Origin: JBCAXA01 sp038749025
GTDB lineage: Bacteria; Pseudomonadota; Gammaproteobacteria; Steroidobacterales; Woeseiaceae
Direction: 5' to 3'
Length of the DNA stretch: 64,000 nucleotides
Assembly: GCA_038749025.1 (NCBI GenBank)
Contig: JBCDIL010000015.1
Coordinates: forward strand, 1-64,000
Under the pieces are notes generated by a model. The model made no database searches. It saw only the letters and a list, made by a program, of their open reading frames with translations, and was not told where the DNA came from. Shown here piece after piece: positions 45,123-53,639 of this stretch (position 1 is its first letter; each line of letters begins with the position of its first letter). The position numbers were made by a program, and so were the translations under genes.

Positions 45123-45812
45123 CTAACAAGTGAGCGATTCGATAAACCGTACGATTTCCGCTACGGCTTGTTTCGGTTGTGTCTGCAGAACCATATGGGG
45201 AGCGGCCAATGCCGCTGCCTGCATCGTGGGTAGGTGCCGGCGGATATGATCGACACTTGCGCGTGAGACCAGTCGGTCATTGGTGCCGGAAAGGCTTAGA
45301 ACCGGTACGCGAATGGTCTTGAGTTCGCCAGTCACATCGATTCGCGCGATGGCTTTCAGTCGGCCTGTCAATACGGCGTCATCGACTTTGTCTAATGCAC
45401 GTTGCAGGTCCGCTTTGCGTTCCTGACTAGCGGCGCTGCCGAGTAACGTGAGCCCGGTGAGAGACAGCGGTACCTTTTTTATCGAAAACCATCCCGTGAG
45501 CCCCTGGAACGGTGCCAGCAACGGTTTTGGGTTACGAGCGAACGTGCAACAGAGGATCAGACCAACAAGACCGCTAGGTTGCTCCGCCGCCAGCTTGATT
45601 GCGATAGGGCCCGAGAAGGACTCGCCGAGTACGACGTAGGGCTCATCGGTTGGTAGTCGCTCTCGAACGTAGGCGGTGAGATCGGCGTAGTCGAGAAACG
45701 TATTGAGCGGATACGCAATGACCGTCGCCTCGATCGTACCTGGCAACTCGCTGACGAACGGTGAAAAGAGCTCTCCGGTGCCATCCATGCCCGGCAGTAG
45801 GACTAGCTTCAT
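45123..45812 (-). CDS. Alpha/beta hydrolase
   Basis: A 229-residue serine hydrolase: oxyanion segment LVLLPGMDGTGELF, nucleophile elbow GESFSG, acid in LSGTNDRLV and base in AAPHMVLQT. The ATG at 45812 begins the first beta strand; the open frame to 45860 adds nothing typical. It is divergent from the sulfatase gene. The substrate is unknown. Confidence 0.85.
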   Translation of the reverse strand: MKLVLLPGMDGTGELFSPFVSELPGTIEATVIAYPLNTFLDYADLTAYVRERLPTDEPYVVLGESFSGPIAIKLAAEQPSGLVGLILCCTFARNPKPLLAPFQGLTGWFSIKKVPLSLTGLTLLGSAASQERKADLQRALDKVDDAVLTGRLKAIARIDVTGELKTIRVPVLSLSGTNDRLVSRASVDHIRRHLPTMQAAALAAPHMVLQTQPKQAVAEIVRFIESLTC

Positions 45813-45902
45813 ACGCGGAAACTGGCTTGCAAACACTCTCTGCTGGTATCGATCAAACACCTATGCTCTAGTGACAAAGCTACTCGTCGAACTAACCCGA
45901 CT

Positions 45903-47321
45903 GTGAAACTTCCGACGACCCGATCTCGCACGTTGTTGATCGCCGCCTTGAGTCTACTGCCTTGTGGGGCAGTAGCCGCGACGCAGCCTAATATAGTGAT
46001 CATTTACGTCGATGACTTGGGCTACGGCGACCTCGCCAGCTTCGGTCATCCGGTTATTGAGACACCGCATCTCGATGCACTAGCCGCTGACGGCGTCACG
46101 CTCACCAATTATTACGCACCCTCGCCACTGTGCTCACCATCGCGAGCGGCATTGTTAACCGGTCGGCACCCGTACCGAACCGGTATTCGCAGTTGGATCC
46201 CCGGCGGCAGCGGTATCTATTTACGCGACGAAGAGCTAACGCTCGCTGAAGTTCTTCAGGATACCGGTTACGCGACAGCGTTAATCGGTAAGTGGCATTT
46301 GAACTCGGACCTCGGCGACGCGTCACAGCCACAACCGTTGGACCAGGGGTTCGACTATTTCTACGGCCACAATGCCTTTCAGATACCAACCAGCCGCAAC
46401 CCAACCAATATCTACCGAGGCCGCGAGCAGCTCGGCGAGCAAGACGGCTACATCGCCGAGTTGTACGCCGATGAGGCGATCGCGTGGCTGCGACAGCGCG
46501 ATGCCGAGCAACCGTACTTCTTAATGTTCAGTATGGCCGAACCGCACACGACCTTCGAAAACCCGCCCGAGTTTAACGAGCGCTACCGTGACTATACCGA
46601 CGGCGCGGTCGTACCAATTCCCTCGGGCGGGGCGAAGCCCCCCGCTGATTTATTGGTCCCGCGCGGACCCGGTGAGTATTACGCCAACGTCACTTACATG
46701 GACTTCCAGATCGGTCGCTTGCTTGACGCCCTTCGCGAACTGGACATGTACGACAACACCGTGATCGTTTTCGCCAGTGACAATGGCCCGGTTACGGAAG
46801 ACTGGCGCACGTGGTGGGAAGTCAACGCGCATGGTAGTACGGGCGGCTTTCGCGGTCGTAAGCATCGTGTTTACGACGGCGGCATCCGCGTACCCGCCAT
46901 CGTGCGATGGCCAGGCGTTACCGATCCGGGAGCGATCAGCGATGAATTGGTTGTTGGTACTGACTTTTTTACAACGCTGGTCAACTTGGCGAGTGCTCGC
47001 CTTCCTGACGACCGACCGATCGATGGTATCGATATCCGCAGCGCCCTGGCTGGTAAAGCGCTAAAGGAGCGAACGCTGCTGTGGGCGTTAGAAGATGCCG
47101 ACGGACCGGATTACGCGATTCGGCAAGGCGACTGGAAGCTACTCATCGATGATCAGCGTCGACCGGTTGCGCTTTACGATTTGGCCAACGATCGGTTGGA
47201 GTTGCTTGATGCGATTGAAGACCACAAAGATATCGGTGAGCGTCTACTAGCCGTGTTTAACGGCCTCATGGCAAAGATTGACCAAGACCCGTTGCGTCCC
47301 AATGGCGACGCAACAAACTGA
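45903..47321 (+). CDS. Secreted formylglycine sulfatase
   Basis: A 472-residue type I sulfatase with a signal peptide (about 1-26, LLIAALSLLPCGAVAA) and a GTG start. Metal aspartates lie in YVDDLGYGD (D37, D38) and the modification motif CSPSRAALLTGR at 77-88 carries the Cys (77) converted to formylglycine. Downstream are GKWHL and ASDNGP. No sulfatase-maturating enzyme is in this window. It probably removes sulfate esters from a polysaccharide or other organic sulfate outside the cytoplasm. Confidence 0.93.
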   Translation: MKLPTTRSRTLLIAALSLLPCGAVAATQPNIVIIYVDDLGYGDLASFGHPVIETPHLDALAADGVTLTNYYAPSPLCSPSRAALLTGRHPYRTGIRSWIPGGSGIYLRDEELTLAEVLQDTGYATALIGKWHLNSDLGDASQPQPLDQGFDYFYGHNAFQIPTSRNPTNIYRGREQLGEQDGYIAELYADEAIAWLRQRDAEQPYFLMFSMAEPHTTFENPPEFNERYRDYTDGAVVPIPSGGAKPPADLLVPRGPGEYYANVTYMDFQIGRLLDALRELDMYDNTVIVFASDNGPVTEDWRTWWEVNAHGSTGGFRGRKHRVYDGGIRVPAIVRWPGVTDPGAISDELVVGTDFFTTLVNLASARLPDDRPIDGIDIRSALAGKALKERTLLWALEDADGPDYAIRQGDWKLLIDDQRRPVALYDLANDRLELLDAIEDHKDIGERLLAVFNGLMAKIDQDPLRPNGDATN

Positions 47322-47328
47322 AAACGGA

Positions 47329-47724
47329 TTAGCTCCTGCTCGCAGCTGCTGCTTCTCTTGAACGAAACCGCCGGGTACGAACGTAGACATCAGCCAGAAG
47401 GTACACAGCGCAGACTAGCGGTAGTATCGCCAATGGATGGAGCAAGGCGAGCCACCAACGATTCGGAGACAGCAAGACAACGGCGCCTACCAGTGCGACG
47501 ATGCCGAACAACAGCCCGATGTACGCGGCCGGCGATTCAAAGCCGAGGCTGATACGCCAGATCGCAATGGTTCCATAAACACCAGCGAGGCCAAGTACCG
47601 AAAACACCGCACCGATTACGCTTCCCGCCGTCATTAGGGAACCTAATCCATTCGATAGGGCCATGGCCGCGAAATTACACCAGTAAGTAGCGGGCAAGGC
47701 GCCAGCAATAACCAAGACGGTCAT
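47329..47724 (-). CDS. Small membrane protein
   Basis: A 131-residue protein with three or four hydrophobic helices (VLVIAGALPATYWCNFAAMAL, VIGAVFSVLGLAGVYGTIAIW, AAYIGLLFGIVALVGAVVLLS, HPLAILPLVCAVYLLADVYV) and a basic C terminus. The frame is open to 48120, but everything above 47724 lies inside the HEAT-repeat gene and is a shadow. It follows that gene by 49 bp on the same strand, so it may share its transcript. Family not recognised. Confidence 0.6.
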   Translation of the reverse strand: MTVLVIAGALPATYWCNFAAMALSNGLGSLMTAGSVIGAVFSVLGLAGVYGTIAIWRISLGFESPAAYIGLLFGIVALVGAVVLLSPNRWWLALLHPLAILPLVCAVYLLADVYVRTRRFRSREAAAASRS

Positions 47725-47773
47725 TCGCAGCTTGCCGGTCGTTGATCGTGGGACTCGGATCGTATTCTCGATG

Positions 47774-49147
47774 TTAGGGAAGGCTATCAAGGAATCTTGT
47801 TGCCGCCTTGCGAACCAGCGGCGACTCATCGTCAACCGCTGCGGTGTCGATGACAGCGCGCACGCCCGGCTCACCGGTAAAATCAAGAAGACTGCTAACA
47901 ATGTACTCACGAACAGTCTCATCGGTCTCAGATAGAAACGCGTCGATAAGTATTGGCGCGGCACTCGCTTTTCCGAAGCCCCCAAGATAAACCCAGATTT
48001 CACGGCGTAATGTGTCGTCTTCGACAGACCGAGCCCACTCGGCCATACCGGTGAGTAAATCAGGGTCAGCTTGAAAGGGCTCGGCGTCGTCGATCCTATA
48101 CAGCTGGAACATCGCCACACGTCGGTCTTGCATGCTTAATGACTTGTTTAGGATTCTTTCACGTAGGTAGTCGATCGACTCACCGTTCGTAGCCGAGGAT
48201 AGAAACGCTGCCTCCCGCACCGCTGCATCTGTATCGCTTTGATGTGCGTCGGTCAGGGCATCAACGACCGCGGGATCGGCAACATGAAATTGCAGCGCTA
48301 TTGCAGCGACGCGGCGAACCGTCGCATCGGGATCATTAGCAAGCGCTGATAGCAATGGGGCAGTCAGACTTGAGTCGCGTACGCCGCGCATGACGCCCCA
48401 AACTTGAGTACGGACTTGCGGGTCATCTGATGACTGGGCTAATTCAACCGCTGCAAGCGCCACTTCGCCCGACAACGATTCTCCGCCATCGGCGTATTCC
48501 ATCGGATGTGTCCCTGCCATAAACGGCGGACGCATACTGGACAACGCTTCAACACGTTGTTCGATGCTAAGGCTCTGATCCAGTAAGGCGACCCTGGCTA
48601 CTTGCTTGTCATCGAAGTATTGCTTAGCGCGCGCTAGTTTGTTGGCCGCCATATCGGCGGAAATTGCTACGAATTCATCCAGTTGTTTAGTAAACACTGG
48701 AGAAAGTCCTGTTTCCGGATCCCAGGGTTCTCTGGAATAAGCATAACCACTGACGTATTGGGTGCCGGTTGAGACTCGCGAAAACGCATACCGGAGCGCA
48801 TATCCGTTTCTATGGGGTCTTACGCCGCCTTCTAGCATCTTGCCGGCGCCTAACTGTGCCGCCCATTCACGCGGCTCTAGTGCGGATGTCGCGAAAGCCT
48901 CAACACTGTCGGCGTCGATGACGGACCAGTCACCGCTTTCGGCAAGCTTGCTGTTCAAGTATTCATAAACGGCCGTTGCAATGTTTTCGAAGGCTGGGTC
49001 GACCGACAGCGCCTCGATCGGTAAGACGACGATCGATGCCGGATCGAGCGTCGTATCGATTTCGGTCGCTTCTCTATCGCTCGGCTGAGAGAGCGCAGTA
49101 GCTGAATAGACTAGGCCTAGCGCGAGTCCAACAATGATCTTGTCCAT
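47774..49147 (-). CDS. Exported TolB-like / HEAT-repeat protein, paralogue A
   Basis: A 457-residue protein with a signal peptide (about 1-20). A TolB-N/FlgO-like domain (residues about 38-150: SIVVLPIEALSVDPAFENIATAVYEYLNSKLAESGDWSVIDADSVEAF) precedes at least four HEAT-like repeats (about 220-455: SGEVALAAVELAQSSDDPQVRTQVWGVMRG, APLLSALANDPDATVRRVAAIAL, and the last VRKAATRFLDSL). A GGAG precedes the ATG. It is a tandem paralogue of the next gene. A function in the periplasm as a scaffold or sensor is only inference; I know of no characterised protein with this order. Confidence 0.78.
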   Translation of the reverse strand: MDKIIVGLALGLVYSATALSQPSDREATEIDTTLDPASIVVLPIEALSVDPAFENIATAVYEYLNSKLAESGDWSVIDADSVEAFATSALEPREWAAQLGAGKMLEGGVRPHRNGYALRYAFSRVSTGTQYVSGYAYSREPWDPETGLSPVFTKQLDEFVAISADMAANKLARAKQYFDDKQVARVALLDQSLSIEQRVEALSSMRPPFMAGTHPMEYADGGESLSGEVALAAVELAQSSDDPQVRTQVWGVMRGVRDSSLTAPLLSALANDPDATVRRVAAIALQFHVADPAVVDALTDAHQSDTDAAVREAAFLSSATNGESIDYLRERILNKSLSMQDRRVAMFQLYRIDDAEPFQADPDLLTGMAEWARSVEDDTLRREIWVYLGGFGKASAAPILIDAFLSETDETVREYIVSSLLDFTGEPGVRAVIDTAAVDDESPLVRKAATRFLDSLP

Positions 49148-49285
49148 GGCAAACTCCTAGCGGTCTATAGCTGTTTGAATTAGGACTAACTGAGGCGGTT
49201 TCTGTTCCCTGTACCGAAATTTCTGCCGGACACCGTTATCCGCTACGAACTCGCCACAACCAACAGTAGCGCCGTCGATCGGAAA

Positions 49286-50665
49286 CTACTGGACTGCTGA
49301 GCGCTCAAGAGACCACTGTGCCGCTTTGCGTACCAGCGGCGATTCGTCTTCCTCGGCCGCTCGAACCAGCGTATCGCGGACGCCTGGCTCATCGATCAAC
49401 TGGTGCAGAGCGGACACGATCGATTCCCGCACCGTTTCATCCGGCTCGTTGGCCAATGCTGTCGTCAATACACTCGGTGCAGTCGTACCGCCAAGCTGGC
49501 CGACCACGTACCAAATTGAACCGCGCGTCGATCGGTCATCTAAAGATCGAGCCCAGCTCGCCAGTCCATTGACTAACTCGGCATCGACGGTGAGTGGTTC
49601 CGATTGATACAGCGTCGATATCCGGTACATCGCTGTACGTCGTTCCCATCCAGACAAGTTGTCGTCCAACACCTTGCTGCGTAAGTGGGCAAGCCGCCCG
49701 GCCGGCGTAGCCGATGCGAAGAATGCGGCCTCCTGTACATGCACATCTGCATCGGTATCAACAACGAGCTGAAGCACCTCGGTAACATTGGGATCGAGCG
49801 CGTGTGTTTCTAATGCTGTGGCGGCAATACGTCGGACCATAGCGTCTGGATCGTTTTCGACGGCCGCCAACAAAGGTGTAACAAGACTACGATCCGGTAC
49901 TCCGTGCATGATGTTCCAGACAGTACCTCGAACCTTCGGATCGGCCGATGATTGCGCCAATTCAATGGCGGCAAGTGCGACTTCGCCCGACAGCGATTCG
50001 CCGTTATCTGCGTAGGCTTTTGTCGCTGATTCGCCCATTGTGGGTGGACACAGATCTAGTAACGCCTGCAGTCGCTCATCGGCACTTTTGGTCGAGTCAA
50101 GAAAGGTATGTCGAGCGACTGCCTTTGCTGACTTACGGTCTCGATCAAAGGCGCTTCGGCGTTGGAATATGTCGGCGAATGACGCAACTGCATCGTCGAT
50201 TTGCTCGATAAGCTGAGGCGAAAGATGCGTACTAGAATCAGAGGAAGCACGCGCATACGTACTGCCGCTAAGGTGGTGCGACCCAGTCGCCACATCGACA
50301 AATGCGTAACGATAGGAAAAACCATCGCGGGAAGGGCTAACGCTGCTCTCTAGTACGGTGGCCGCACCTAGTTGCTTGGCCCATTCCACTGACTGTAGCT
50401 CGGCTTCAACAAATGCCTCGACGCGCTCCGGGGAAACGATGGTCCAATGAGTCGAGTCGCTCAGTAGGTAGGTAACGTGCTGGTACACCGCCGATGCGAT
50501 GTCAGCGTACGCCGGATCGACCGATAATGCCTCAACAGGCAATACCGCGATCGATGCGGTATCCAATAACGCAGTGGTGTCGGACGCTTCATTCTCTGCC
50601 AACTGCGCCAACGCAACGGTCGGTCCGAGAACGTAGGCCAACAACCCCAAAACGATCGTTCGCAT
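49286..50665 (-). CDS. Exported TolB-like / HEAT-repeat protein, paralogue B
   Basis: A 459-residue protein with the same plan as paralogue A: signal peptide (about 1-20, ending TVALAQ), TolB-N/FlgO-like domain (SIAVLPVEALSVDPAYADIASAVYQHVTYLL, about 37-150) and HEAT-like repeats in the C-terminal half (GEVALAAIELAQSSADPKVRGTVWNIMHG, TPLLAAVENDPDAMVRRIAATAL, SPLVRKAAQWSLERS). A strong GGAGG precedes its ATG, and it is the first of the two in the direction of transcription. The TolB-like domain usually precedes other sensor or TPR modules in soluble adenylate-cyclase-type proteins; joining to HEAT repeats and export is unusual. Confidence 0.78.
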   Translation of the reverse strand: MRTIVLGLLAYVLGPTVALAQLAENEASDTTALLDTASIAVLPVEALSVDPAYADIASAVYQHVTYLLSDSTHWTIVSPERVEAFVEAELQSVEWAKQLGAATVLESSVSPSRDGFSYRYAFVDVATGSHHLSGSTYARASSDSSTHLSPQLIEQIDDAVASFADIFQRRSAFDRDRKSAKAVARHTFLDSTKSADERLQALLDLCPPTMGESATKAYADNGESLSGEVALAAIELAQSSADPKVRGTVWNIMHGVPDRSLVTPLLAAVENDPDAMVRRIAATALETHALDPNVTEVLQLVVDTDADVHVQEAAFFASATPAGRLAHLRSKVLDDNLSGWERRTAMYRISTLYQSEPLTVDAELVNGLASWARSLDDRSTRGSIWYVVGQLGGTTAPSVLTTALANEPDETVRESIVSALHQLIDEPGVRDTLVRAAEEDESPLVRKAAQWSLERSAVQ

Positions 50666-50751
50666 AAGACCCTCCTGCCTGCTGGCAATTGGCTGAAGTT
50701 ACTCTTACGACAACGTACCTGTTAACTGTATCCCATACCCGCGACGGAAGT

Positions 50752-51426
50752 TCATTTTCGCCGAGTTCTTAACCGCTTGTTCTCCAGCGCCTCCTCGCGC
50801 ATCCGTTTTTTAGTCGCCGCGAACGAGCATATAGGGCATGTCGATAAGTCATGAAAGCGCGCGGGGCAATACTCGCGCCCAAAGAAGATGATCTGCAGAT
50901 GCAGCTTGTTCCACAGCTCACGAGGAAAGACACGTTTAAGGTCCGCTTCGGTCTTTGTCACGTTCGCGCCGTCGGAGAGACCCCAGCGGGCGGCGAGCCG
51001 ATGAATGTGAGTGTCCACGGGGAATGCTGGCACACCGAATGCCTGTGACATAACAACCGAGGCTGTTTTGTGCCCGACGCCGGGCAGCGCCTCCAGGCCT
51101 TCGAACGTCTGTGGAACCTTGCCGCCATCGGCAACGAGCATCTCGGCGAGACCTTTGATGTTCTTCGCTTTCGACGGTGCTAAGCCCAGTTGGCGGATGT
51201 AGCCGAGAATCTCACTCACCGGTAGCATTGCCATCGCAAACGGGTCCGGCGCACGCGCGAATAACGCCGGCGTTACCTCGTTAACTTTCTTGTCCGTCGT
51301 CTGGGCGGACAACAAAACAGCGATGAGCAGGGTAAACGTATCGGTGTGATCCAGCGGTACCGGCGTCTCTGGATACAACGCTTCGAGCTTGGTAACGATT
51401 TGTTCGGCTTTTTCTTCGCGGCGCAT
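50752..51426 (-). CDS. nth: Endonuclease III with atypical C-terminal cysteine loop
   Basis: A 224-residue HhH-GPD base-excision glycosylase/AP lyase. The helix-hairpin-helix LEALPGVGHKTASVVM carries the catalytic Lys and VDTHIHRLAARWGL the catalytic Asp. The usual C-x6-C-x2-C-x5-C iron-sulfur loop reads instead EYC-PARFHDLST-CPIC-SFAAT: three cysteines spaced C-x9-C-x2-C with no fourth. A basic tail (LENKRLRTRRK) follows. The [4Fe-4S] cluster may be lost or altered. Glycosylase function is otherwise well supported. Confidence 0.92.
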   Translation of the reverse strand: MRREEKAEQIVTKLEALYPETPVPLDHTDTFTLLIAVLLSAQTTDKKVNEVTPALFARAPDPFAMAMLPVSEILGYIRQLGLAPSKAKNIKGLAEMLVADGGKVPQTFEGLEALPGVGHKTASVVMSQAFGVPAFPVDTHIHRLAARWGLSDGANVTKTEADLKRVFPRELWNKLHLQIIFFGREYCPARFHDLSTCPICSFAATKKRMREEALENKRLRTRRK

Positions 51427-51514
51427 AGCAACTGTTCATCGAACTGCATAACGGTGATTGTGACACCGGTTTCTGCAACAGTCGCTGCCGCCGGTCGGTC
51501 ACGATGTGGACGCA

Positions 51515-52258
51515 CTAGTCGCGCGGTACCCGCCTTAGCTTGGTGAACATCGCGAACTCCCACGGGCGAATGGCCATCGTAGCACCGCAGCCGCGTAGTT
51601 CATGCGCTGGCAAGCGCGCGTCTTGGCGAGCCAGGTCATCGAAGGTTTGCAATAGGCGCTCGAACTCCTGCTGCATGACTTGGTAGGAACGTTCGCTCAA
51701 CCGTGCGCCAACGAAGTGCATAGCCGCATTGTCCTCGTCGAACGCATCGTTGAAGAAATCCGGTTGCACTTGCTGGCGAAAAAACCGCTGCACCGGCCCT
51801 TTGTTGCGCCAACTAAAATTTCGTGCGGTGAGTAACTTCACTTTGTCGTTGGACCGAATTTCCAACATACCGAGCGACTCCAGCTCCTTGAGCAACGCCT
51901 TGCCCTCCTCGGCGCTTACATCGAATGTCGCGACGATCTGATCGTAGCGCCACTGGTTCAGTAGCATGTAAATCATCAGCACGAGCTTCGGGTTCTCGAG
52001 CAGACGTAACTCTTGTTCTGGCGTTAGCTTGCTTAAGCGTGGCTCGTTGGCATTCGCCCGTGCGACTAGGTCGGCGACTTCTATGCCAGCGAAATTGCAG
52101 GTCTGCTCAAGACGTTGCAACGAGAACGAACGCTGTTGGAACAAGCGTTTAACACTCGCCTCACTGAGATCGAGCTCCTGCGCTAACGCCGCGTACGTGA
52201 CGCCGGCTGCTCGTAACGCTCGCTTTAATTCAGCCACGATATTGTCGGTTTGCTGCAT
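51515..52258 (-). CDS. XRE-type helix-turn-helix regulator
   Basis: A 247-residue regulator: a Cro/C1-type helix-turn-helix (residues about 8-60, VTYAALAQELDLSEASVKRLFQQRSFSLQRLEQTCNFAGIEVADLV) joined to a predicted helical effector domain that I cannot assign. The frame is open to 52318, but the ATG at 52258 precedes the HTH. It is divergent from the hydroxylase/HTTM-DCC cassette, with a 162-bp AT-rich gap between, and is a plausible regulator of it. Confidence 0.84.
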   Translation of the reverse strand: MQQTDNIVAELKRALRAAGVTYAALAQELDLSEASVKRLFQQRSFSLQRLEQTCNFAGIEVADLVARANANEPRLSKLTPEQELRLLENPKLVLMIYMLLNQWRYDQIVATFDVSAEEGKALLKELESLGMLEIRSNDKVKLLTARNFSWRNKGPVQRFFRQQVQPDFFNDAFDEDNAAMHFVGARLSERSYQVMQQEFERLLQTFDDLARQDARLPAHELRGCGATMAIRPWEFAMFTKLRRVPRD

Positions 52259-52420
52259 GGTTTGGTGGTGCGCGGATAACAACGGTGAAATTGAGGTGCG
52301 TGCCCCGGAAAGGATCAAAATACAATACTTTCGGATCTAAATATTGCTTTTTTGGTCAATTTTATGCGTTTAACGCTACTTTAGGCGACAACAGAGGGGT
52401 CCAGCAACGAGGCGATAGGC

Positions 52421-53158
52421 ATGTTTGCGGCGGTGATTACGGCGTCCTGCTTTTTCCCGATGTGGTTAATCGAAGCACTGGCGCCCGGCCGGGCGTGGCC
52501 GAAACGAAAGCTCTGGTTGGCGCGCGCGCTGGCCTTCAATGCGGCCCAAGTCGGTGTCGTGGCGGTCGGTGCGTTCACCTACGACCGATGGTTCCCGGGC
52601 GCGTCGTTGTGGTCAGTGGCGTCCATGGGCATCGTGGCCGGTGGGCTCTTGAGCTACCTGGTTATTACCTTCTTCTATTACTGGTGGCACCGGGCTCGCC
52701 ACGAGGTGCCCGCGCTATGGCGTGGCCTTCATCAAGTGCATCACAGCCCACAGCGATTGGAGGTGCTGACATCTTTCTACAAGCATCCGGTCGAAATCTT
52801 GATTAACGGTGTGTTGTCGAGCGCCATCGTTTATCTCGTTGTCGGTGCCACGCCAGAGCAAGCGGCTGTCGGCATCTTATTGACCGGTCTTGCTGAGCTC
52901 TTCTACCACTGGAACGTCAAGACCCCTTACTGGCTCGGCTTTTTGATCCAGCGACCGGAGAGCCATTGCGTTCACCACGAGCGCGGCAAGCACACTCACA
53001 ATTTTTCCGATTTACCGCTGTGGGACATGCTGTTCGGTACGTTCCGGAACCCGAAGGCGACCGAGTTCGACTGCGGTTTCGACGGCAATGCGGAACTCGA
53101 TATTCCCCGCATGTTAGTCGGACTCAACCCGAGAGAGGAGAACCACCATGCGGCATAG
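52421..53158 (+). CDS. Sterol desaturase / fatty acid hydroxylase superfamily protein
   Basis: A 245-residue membrane di-iron oxygenase. Four hydrophobic helices frame the histidine boxes HRARH (in YWWHRARHEVP), HQVHH and HCVHH (in PESHCVHHERGKH), with further His in ELFYHW and KHTHN. A GAGG lies eight bases before the ATG. Members hydroxylate or desaturate sterols, carotenoids or lipid chains; the substrate here is open. It is the first of three overlapping genes. Confidence 0.9.
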   Translation: MFAAVITASCFFPMWLIEALAPGRAWPKRKLWLARALAFNAAQVGVVAVGAFTYDRWFPGASLWSVASMGIVAGGLLSYLVITFFYYWWHRARHEVPALWRGLHQVHHSPQRLEVLTSFYKHPVEILINGVLSSAIVYLVVGATPEQAAVGILLTGLAELFYHWNVKTPYWLGFLIQRPESHCVHHERGKHTHNFSDLPLWDMLFGTFRNPKATEFDCGFDGNAELDIPRMLVGLNPREENHHAA

Positions 53159-53639
53159 ATTCGCGATGCCGGTGTTGTACGGCCTGATAATGCTAGCGCC
53201 TGTTGCGCACCTAGCGGGCTGGTTGCCGGTGCAAGCGATTGCGGCGGCCACACAGAGCTCGCCGGCGATGAAGGTCTTCACCTCGCACAACGGCTACGAG
53301 ACATTCTCGCCAAAGTTTCATCTGCGCTGGCAAGAGCGGGGTCGACCACGTTCGCTGCAGCTAACACCCGCGGTGTATTCCCGTATTGAAGGACCGTACA
53401 ACCGCCGCAATGCCTTCGGGGCGGCGCTAAGCTATGCGCCGGTACTCAGTGCTAACGCAGCCACCGAGGCGATGCACGCCAGCGTCATCCGCTACGCGTT
53501 GTGCCAGCCCGCGACAGTCTTGGACGAGCTCGGTATCGATCGCACAGCGATCGATGGCCCGGTCGCGGTCAACATCATTCCAAGGCGCGAACTTGATGCG
53601 CGTTGGCAGCTTAGTTTCGAGGTTACTTGCCATGACTAG
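53148..53639 (+). CDS. Hypothetical exported protein of the hydroxylase-HTTM cassette
   Basis: A 163-residue protein whose ATG lies 11 bp inside the end of the hydroxylase gene. A signal peptide or anchor covers residues about 8-34. The mature part has two cysteines (IRYALCQPA and EVTCHD at the C terminus) and beta-rich segments (MKVFTSHNGYETFSPKFHLRW, GPVAVNIIPRRELDARWQLSFEVTC). No family recognised. The overlap on both sides (11 bp and 8 bp) implies tight coupling with its neighbours. Confidence 0.68.
   Translation: MRHRFAMPVLYGLIMLAPVAHLAGWLPVQAIAAATQSSPAMKVFTSHNGYETFSPKFHLRWQERGRPRSLQLTPAVYSRIEGPYNRRNAFGAALSYAPVLSANAATEAMHASVIRYALCQPATVLDELGIDRTAIDGPVAVNIIPRRELDARWQLSFEVTCHD

Larger units (their letters stand above)
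47774..50665 (-). repeat. Tandem gene duplication of the TolB-like/HEAT paralogues
   Basis: The genes at 47774-49147 and 49286-50665 are direct, same-strand copies separated by 138 bp. Corresponding segments are plainly similar along the whole length, for example IEALSVDPA/VEALSVDPA and GESLSGEVALAA in both, by eye about half identical. Confidence 0.85.

Noticed and set aside
53434..53631. Upstream extension of the HTTM-DCC frame
   Set aside because: It runs in another frame through the exported-protein gene and has an Arg/Ser-rich composition; the true start is the ATG at 53632.
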